Source: a virus
Length of the DNA stretch: 20,976 nucleotides
Virus record (IMG/VR): IMGVR_UViG_3300020578_000509
Coordinates: 1 to 20,976 of that record
Strand: one strand, 5' to 3'
Below are positions 17,039 through 20,976 of the stretch, one piece after another; positions within the stretch are counted from its first letter, which is position 1; the number at the start of each line of letters is the position of its first letter. Made by a program: the position numbers and the translations under genes. The notes below the pieces were generated by a model that had not been told where the DNA came from, did not search any database, and worked only from the letters and a program-made list of their open reading frames with translations.

Positions 17039-17560
17039 ATGTCACAAACAAAACAATTAAATTATTCAGATCCACAAAGAAACTGTTTTCTTGTAGACCA
17101 TCCTACAAGAGTAACAGAAGAATTTAGTTCTTTACCTAATACTATTCCTACATTTGGTGCGACTGACTGGGGAGACAAAGGTGTTTCAAATCAAAAAAAT
17201 CTAAGAAGAATTTTTAGAACAAATTCTTTGACAAATCGTGATGTTGCAATAAAATTTATACAACCACTTACACCTGTGTCATTTGACAATGCTTCTAATT
17301 ATAATCCTGACTTTTATAGTGTAGATTATACATTTAAAAACACAAGCACATCAGGACCGACTAATGACAACCCGCAATTAGGTGCTGCTCCAAATATTGC
17401 GTATCCTTCTGAGCCTACTTCTATATCTGATCCTAACACTGTTTCTGAACCTGTTACGCTTGAAAAAGGTGCAGGTAATAGCTGGGGATCAAGAGAAAAA
17501 GGAATTGAGAATAGAGGCGCATTTCAAACAGCTTTGGTTTTAAACAAATATTTACAATAA
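17039..17560 (+). CDS. Hypothetical protein, probable virion/internal head protein
   Basis: This 173-residue protein starts at ATG 17039 behind AAAAGGA. It is rich in Asn, Ser, Thr and Pro and mostly without predicted helices. The stretch from about residue 110 to 140 (P-Q-L-G-A-A-P-N-I-A-Y-P-S-E-P-T) looks extended or disordered. Near the C-terminus G-N-S-W149-G-S-R-E-K-G-I-E is followed by a short helix ending L-N-K-Y-L-Q. The overall plan (flexible body, Trp-Gly motif, short terminal helix) resembles the preceding protein, although sequence identity is low, so the two might be distant paralogues. No family is recognised. Confidence 0.7.
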   Translation: MSQTKQLNYSDPQRNCFLVDHPTRVTEEFSSLPNTIPTFGATDWGDKGVSNQKNLRRIFRTNSLTNRDVAIKFIQPLTPVSFDNASNYNPDFYSVDYTFKNTSTSGPTNDNPQLGAAPNIAYPSEPTSISDPNTVSEPVTLEKGAGNSWGSREKGIENRGAFQTALVLNKYLQ

Positions 17561-17574
17561 AGTAATTTATTAAT

Positions 17575-18462
17575 ATGACAATAAAAATAACGCCTGCTTA
17601 TTCTGTGACTTCTGGTGACGCAAAAAAAGACTTAGGCTTTGGTCCTAATTCTGTTGGCGGTAAAAGTGCAAGTCTTCCAGACACAAGAAAAGGGTTGGGT
17701 ATTGGATCAAATAGATTTATGTTAAATGATCCAAACGATCAAAGTAACAGGACTATTGCAGGAAAGGTTCCTGGCAATAGCTTTGGAAGAATAATTGGCG
17801 ATATTTATACAGAAAAAGGTGAGTTTGATGATGAGATAGAGGAAGATGAGCTAAGTGATGAAATATCTTCTTTAATTCCTACTAATAATGTTTTGCTTCC
17901 ATCAGACTCTTTTACACATTCAGATCCAGTTACATTTGGAAATTCTTTAGGTTATAGACTTAATGCTTCATATGATAGAATTTTAGATTATGAATTAAAA
18001 ATTTTAAAAGAATATATTACTCAATCTTTAGGATTAAGTGGTAAAAATATTGTAAGAGGCACGCTTGGTGACATGTATCCTAAAAAAAATGTAGTAGGCA
18101 CTGGAATAGCAAGAAATGGCGATAATTTTATTTCAGGGCACCAATCTGCTAAATTTAACAAAAAAGCAGGTTTTTATAAGAAAAATAGAGATATTGAAGA
18201 TGAAGAAAATGATTATCGTCTTGGTGGATTAGGAGACGATAAAGAAATATATACGCAGTCTGTAAGCTTCAATAAAGTTTCAGATGATGGAATTTTTCAC
18301 TCAAATACATCTTTTTTTGAAGAAGAAGATGAAGAACAAGATGTATTTGATTTTAAAAATGATTTCTTTTTTATAGGTGATGAAAAAAGCGATATTAGGA
18401 ATGATAACAATAATTTAAAAAATCACAATAAAAGAATAATTAAAAATAATAAGATCAAATAA
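17575..18462 (+). CDS. Hypothetical protein with acidic segments, head region
   Basis: This 295-residue protein starts at ATG 17575, 14 bases after the previous stop. The ribosome site is poor (AAAGTAATTT), so coupling to upstream translation is likely. The N-terminal third is Gly/Ser/Asn-rich (L-G-F-G-P-N-S-V-G-G-K and G-L-G-I-G-S-N-R-F). A short acidic patch follows at about residues 83-95. Next come a helix with Y-D-R-I-L-D-Y-E-L-K-I-L-K-E-Y, a Gly-rich middle, a second acidic run (E-E-E-D-E-E-Q-D), and a basic Asn/Lys-rich end. No motif or family is recognised. It may be an internal or capsid-associated protein, judging only by its place just upstream of the scaffold gene. Confidence 0.7.
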   Translation: MTIKITPAYSVTSGDAKKDLGFGPNSVGGKSASLPDTRKGLGIGSNRFMLNDPNDQSNRTIAGKVPGNSFGRIIGDIYTEKGEFDDEIEEDELSDEISSLIPTNNVLLPSDSFTHSDPVTFGNSLGYRLNASYDRILDYELKILKEYITQSLGLSGKNIVRGTLGDMYPKKNVVGTGIARNGDNFISGHQSAKFNKKAGFYKKNRDIEDEENDYRLGGLGDDKEIYTQSVSFNKVSDDGIFHSNTSFFEEEDEEQDVFDFKNDFFFIGDEKSDIRNDNNNLKNHNKRIIKNNKIK

Positions 18463-18473
18463 TACGAGAAAAA

Positions 18474-20159
18474 ATGTCAATTAGTATATACCAAGAAGCA
18501 TTAAATGATGCTAAATTAATAAAAGAATCTGCTGAAGACAAAGTTAAAGAAAAATTAATTGAAAAATTATCTCCTCAAATAAAAAAGCTGATAGAAGCAT
18601 CTTTTAATGAAAAAGAAGACGCTGATGAGGATATGGAAAACGAATCTGATAATTCTTCATATTCACGCAAAAAGGACGAAGGTTGCAGTGACATGTATGA
18701 ATCAGAAGACGTAGATGAAGGTTGTCATGAAGTAGACGAGTCAGAAGACGTAGATGAAGATTGCAGCGACATGTACGAATCAGAAGACGTAGATGAAGAT
18801 TGCAGCGACATGTACGAATCTTCTAGAAAAAATATTACTCCATTTAAAAAAATTGAAAAAAATGTATTATTTGAAACAGACAAAGAAACAAATTCTTTTA
18901 TAAAAAAATTAATCAATAAAAATCCAATAAAAGAAAATTTTTATAAGAATTTTAATAAATTTAATACTTTTTTAAAGAAAAATTCTGAATTAAGTAATAT
19001 AGATAATGTAACATTAAATGAAATAAATGATAGTTTAGATAATTTTTATAAAGAAATAAAATTATTTGAAAATAATAGTATAATTATTAAAGATAAAATA
19101 CTATTAAAAGATTTTTTAATATTCAAAAAGGAGATAGACAATATGTCAAGAAGAGTTTTTAAAGAAGCAAATTCAAGAAATAAAAAATTATTTGAAATGT
19201 ATCTTCAAGAAAAAGAAGAAGACAGCGAAAAAGAAGAAGACGAGCTTGATCTAAGCTTTTTAGATGACGATAAAAGCGATATGGGTAAAGATGAAGATGA
19301 AGATCAAGAAGTTGACTTTGATAGCGACGAAGAATCAGAAGATGAAGACTATGGAATGACAGATTCTAGCTCTTTAGGTGATATAGCTGATGATTTAAGT
19401 GATATTTCCAGCAAAATTCGTGATATGATACAGGACGAACAAGAGGAAGAAGAGGAAGATGAAGAGGAAGATGAAGAGGAAGAGGAAGATGAAGATGAAG
19501 AGGAAGGTGAGGAGATGGAAGAAGGATATGGCATGAAGGAAAATGCAAGAAGAAGAAATCGTATGCTGCAAATTGATGAAAACATGCTTAAAAGAGAAAT
19601 AAGCAAAATGAGAAAACTGAAAGAGGGAGAAGCTAAGTCTATGGCTCATCATTTTGGTGGTGGCAAATTAGGCAAAGAAATGTTTGTTGATGTTGATGAT
19701 AGGCTTTTAAATGCATACGCCGATGAGCTAGGCGATGCGCCTCGTCCAAAAGTTGAAGCTGCAATGAGAAATGAGCGTCGTAAAAATCGTATGCTTGAAA
19801 ACAGACTTCAGGAATATAAATCAGCATTAAAAGGAATGAAAGAACAACTTTCAGAAATGAATTTGTTTAATGCAAAACTACTTTATGCAAACAAACTTAT
19901 GCAAAATAAAGATTTATCTTTAAGCCAACAAAAACAAATAGTCGAATCACTAGACAGCGCAAAAACTTTAAATGAAGCTAAACTTTTATTTGAAAGTCTC
20001 TCTAAGAGCTTAATCAAGACCACTAGAAGTGGTAATCAAATGAATGAAAATAGAAGAGTTTTAAGTTCTTCTTCTAGAACAGTTACAAGCTCTCAGTCTG
20101 CTGGAACTCAATCTGCTGATTTAAGCCGTTGGGCTTTATTAGCAGGCATCAAAAAATAA
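18474..20159 (+). CDS. Prohead scaffold/core protein (T4 gp22-like), long acidic form
   Basis: This 561-residue protein, about twice T4 gp22 (269), lies directly before the capsid gene as gp22 does in T4. The N-terminus is a helix (I-Y-Q-E-A-L-N-D-A-K-L-I-K-E). Then come a 13-residue tandem repeat (about residues 70-116), a Lys/Asn-rich middle, a highly acidic region (about 240-350) and a basic helical part. The C-terminal helix F-N-A-K-L-L-Y-A-N-K-L-M and K-T-L-N-E-A-K-L-L-F-E-S-L match the gp22-type scaffold as I know it. The tail ends L-S-R-W553-A-L-L-A-G. It should assemble inside the prohead, template the shell and be destroyed by the protease; L39-I-E41 before A42 is a possible cleavage site. 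The upstream ribosome site (ACGAGAAA) is mediocre, whereas a strong internal one precedes in-frame M224. Confidence 0.85.
   Translation: MSISIYQEALNDAKLIKESAEDKVKEKLIEKLSPQIKKLIEASFNEKEDADEDMENESDNSSYSRKKDEGCSDMYESEDVDEGCHEVDESEDVDEDCSDMYESEDVDEDCSDMYESSRKNITPFKKIEKNVLFETDKETNSFIKKLINKNPIKENFYKNFNKFNTFLKKNSELSNIDNVTLNEINDSLDNFYKEIKLFENNSIIIKDKILLKDFLIFKKEIDNMSRRVFKEANSRNKKLFEMYLQEKEEDSEKEEDELDLSFLDDDKSDMGKDEDEDQEVDFDSDEESEDEDYGMTDSSSLGDIADDLSDISSKIRDMIQDEQEEEEEDEEEDEEEEEDEDEEEGEEMEEGYGMKENARRRNRMLQIDENMLKREISKMRKLKEGEAKSMAHHFGGGKLGKEMFVDVDDRLLNAYADELGDAPRPKVEAAMRNERRKNRMLENRLQEYKSALKGMKEQLSEMNLFNAKLLYANKLMQNKDLSLSQQKQIVESLDSAKTLNEAKLLFESLSKSLIKTTRSGNQMNENRRVLSSSSRTVTSSQSAGTQSADLSRWALLAGIKK
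18681..18820 (+). repeat. 39-bp in-frame tandem repeat, about 3.6 copies
   Basis: Copies lie at 18681-18719, 18720-18758, 18759-18797 and 18798-18820 (partial). Each full unit encodes 13 residues of the form [G/D]-C-S-D-M-Y-E-S-E-D-V-D-E. The second copy has diverged (C-H-E-V-D-E-S). The third and the partial fourth copies are identical over their shared 23 bases, which points to recent duplication. Confidence 0.92.
19128..19145 (+). promoter_or_regulatory. Strong internal ribosome-binding site with in-frame ATG in scaffold gene
   Basis: AAGGAG at 19128-19133 lies nine bases before ATG 19143. The ATG is in frame with the scaffold gene (M224) and would give a 338-residue short form. The site is stronger than the one before the gene's first ATG at 18474 and equals that of the gene at 16117. 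The purine run encodes K-K-E, so coincidence with coding is possible. Confidence 0.5.
19437..19525 (+). repeat. GAA/GAG/GAT purine-rich low-complexity tract
   Basis: This tract encodes about 29 consecutive codons, nearly all Glu or Asp (scaffold residues about 322-350). It is an irregular mixture of GAG, GAA and GAT codons. The purine bias is extreme on the + strand, and the complementary strand gives false Ser-rich reading frames. Confidence 0.85.
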
Positions 20160-20196
20160 TAGCAAATTCAAAAAATAAAGCATATATATAAAAAAG

Positions 20197-20202
20197 AAAG
20201 GA
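20197..20202 (+). promoter_or_regulatory. Ribosome-binding site of the major capsid gene
   Basis: AAAGGA lies six bases before ATG 20209 and fixes the start of the capsid gene. The 49-base gap before it is A/T-rich and is one of the two longest gaps in the window, so a late promoter could lie there, but none can be told apart from background. Confidence 0.75.
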
Positions 20203-20208
20203 CTTATT

Positions 20209-20976
20209 ATGTCATTTAACTTAAAAACATTAACAGAAGGTATCAAACAGAGAAACGTTGGTTCTCAAAACAAAAGACTTGTAGAAAAATGGTCAAGAAC
20301 TGGTCTTCTTAGAGGACTTGAAGACACCCATAGAGAAAATATGGCTACATTATTAGAGAACCAAGCTTCACAGTTACTCAGAGAAGCAAATACATTAGGC
20401 GGAGCACAAGGTACTTCTTCTGACATCAGAGGATTTACAAATATCGCTTTCCCAATTGTTCGTAGAGTATTCGGCGGACTTGTTGCAAATGAATTAGTAT
20501 CAATTCAGCCAATGAGTCTTCCTTCAGGCCTTCTATTCTATTTAGATTATACATATGGCTCTGACGTCGGTGGCGATGCAGATGGTTCTTCACCTACATA
20601 CAAAGCAGGAGAATCTATTTATCACCAACCCACAGGTAAACAAGTCAGAAACGGCTCGTTTGCTACAGGCGGTCAATTCGATTTAACAGGATCAGGTTTC
20701 ACAAAAGTTCATGAGAAAGTTACACTTACAGCATTAGCAACAGGAAGCAAAGTTGTTTCAGTAGGCCAATTAGATGTAACAGATGCAGATCATCTTAAAT
20801 TGGTTCAGTTTGATCAACAAGTTATTGATGCAGCAGAAACATCTACATTTCATCTTCTCGCAGTAAAACTTGCAGAATTAGTTGATGTAGATGACACACA
20901 ATTAAAAGATGTTTCTGTAGCAAAATCTTTGTCTGCTGCTGCTAATGCTGCTGAATTAACAAGACAAATTGAAGAT
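20209..20976 (+). CDS. Major capsid protein (T4 gp23-like), 3'-truncated by window edge
   Basis: ATG 20209 follows AAAGGA. The frame stays open for 256 codons to the last base of the window, so the C-terminal half is missing (T4 gp23 has 521 residues). The N-terminal propeptide (about 1-59) has a W-S-R-T-G-L-L helix region. The mature part contains I-V-R-R-V-F and S-I-Q100-P-M-S-L-P-S-G-L-L-F, which align by eye with gp23 M-V-R-R-A-I and G-V-Q-P-M-N-S-P-T-G-Q-V-F. L57-R-E59 before A60 aligns with the gp23 maturation site L-T-E before A. It forms the hexamers of the head shell. By eye, its codons are visibly less AT-biased than those of its neighbours, as expected for the most abundant phage protein. 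Confidence 0.95.
   Translation, partial: MSFNLKTLTEGIKQRNVGSQNKRLVEKWSRTGLLRGLEDTHRENMATLLENQASQLLREANTLGGAQGTSSDIRGFTNIAFPIVRRVFGGLVANELVSIQPMSLPSGLLFYLDYTYGSDVGGDADGSSPTYKAGESIYHQPTGKQVRNGSFATGGQFDLTGSGFTKVHEKVTLTALATGSKVVSVGQLDVTDADHLKLVQFDQQVIDAAETSTFHLLAVKLAELVDVDDTQLKDVSVAKSLSAAANAAELTRQIED
20377..20388 (+). other. Predicted prohead-protease cleavage site in capsid protein
   Basis: These codons encode L57-R-E59-A60. The [L/I]-x-E before Ala matches the known gp21 cleavage rule, and it aligns with the T4 gp23 site (after E65) at the same distance from the downstream V-R-R and Q-P-M motifs. Cleavage would remove a 59-residue propeptide. Confidence 0.6.

Noticed and set aside
18681-18820. 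The 39-bp repeats as a CRISPR array
   Set aside because: The units are directly adjacent without spacers, in frame, and form part of a protein.
19349-19652. Ser-rich and Leu/His-rich reading frames on the minus strand opposite the acidic tract
   Set aside because: They are complements of GAA/GAG/GAT codons, lack ribosome sites and lie wholly within the scaffold gene.
1-20976. tRNA genes, insertion sequences or attachment sites
   Set aside because: Coding density leaves gaps of at most about 60 bases. I saw no cloverleaf-like sequence, transposase or flanking repeats.

Overview
This window is a block of a tailed-phage genome, a myovirus distantly related to T4. The evidence is a contiguous head-assembly module in T4-like order: terminase large subunit, portal, prohead protease, scaffold/core protein, then a gp23-like major capsid protein that runs off the right edge. 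All recognisable genes lie on the + strand and are almost end to end. The longest gaps are about 50-60 bases (1739-1798 and 20160-20208), so no stretch over 300 bases lacks a gene. DNA is very AT-rich, with purine-rich Shine-Dalgarno sites (AAGGAG, AAAGGA) before several genes. The standard bacterial code fits, and nearly every stop is TAA. The host cannot be named from this; it is a bacterium that uses Shine-Dalgarno initiation.

Layout. Positions 1-4819 hold three probable virion (tail/baseplate/appendage) proteins. The first has lost its 5' end. The third is a 1006-residue protein with a LamG-like lectin fold, and the second and third share a C-terminal module. Positions 4820-9750 hold a DNA-metabolism island: a RuvC-like resolvase, a zinc-finger/TOPRIM primase, a single-chain fusion of the Mre11/SbcD nuclease (T4 gp47 type) with the Rad50/SbcC ATPase (T4 gp46 type), and a small Cys4 protein. 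Position 9762 starts an unknown gene.

Positions 10155-20976 form the head module: TerL, portal with a long acidic low-complexity tail, an unknown 279-residue protein in the place where T4 has genes 67/68, prohead protease, six small unknown proteins, a very acidic scaffold, and the partial major capsid protein. In T4 the protease, scaffold and capsid genes are adjacent; here the six-gene block separates protease from scaffold.

How it works together: scaffold and portal nucleate a prohead, capsid protein polymerises around it, the protease matures capsid and core, and TerL packages DNA through the portal. The resolvase, primase and Mre11-Rad50 fusion would serve recombination-dependent replication and resolve branched DNA before packaging. 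The most interesting points are the Mre11-Rad50 fusion with an unusual C-X6-C hook, a strong in-frame internal ribosome-binding site inside the scaffold gene, a 39-bp in-frame tandem repeat in the same gene, and the six-gene cassette of unrecognised head-region proteins.
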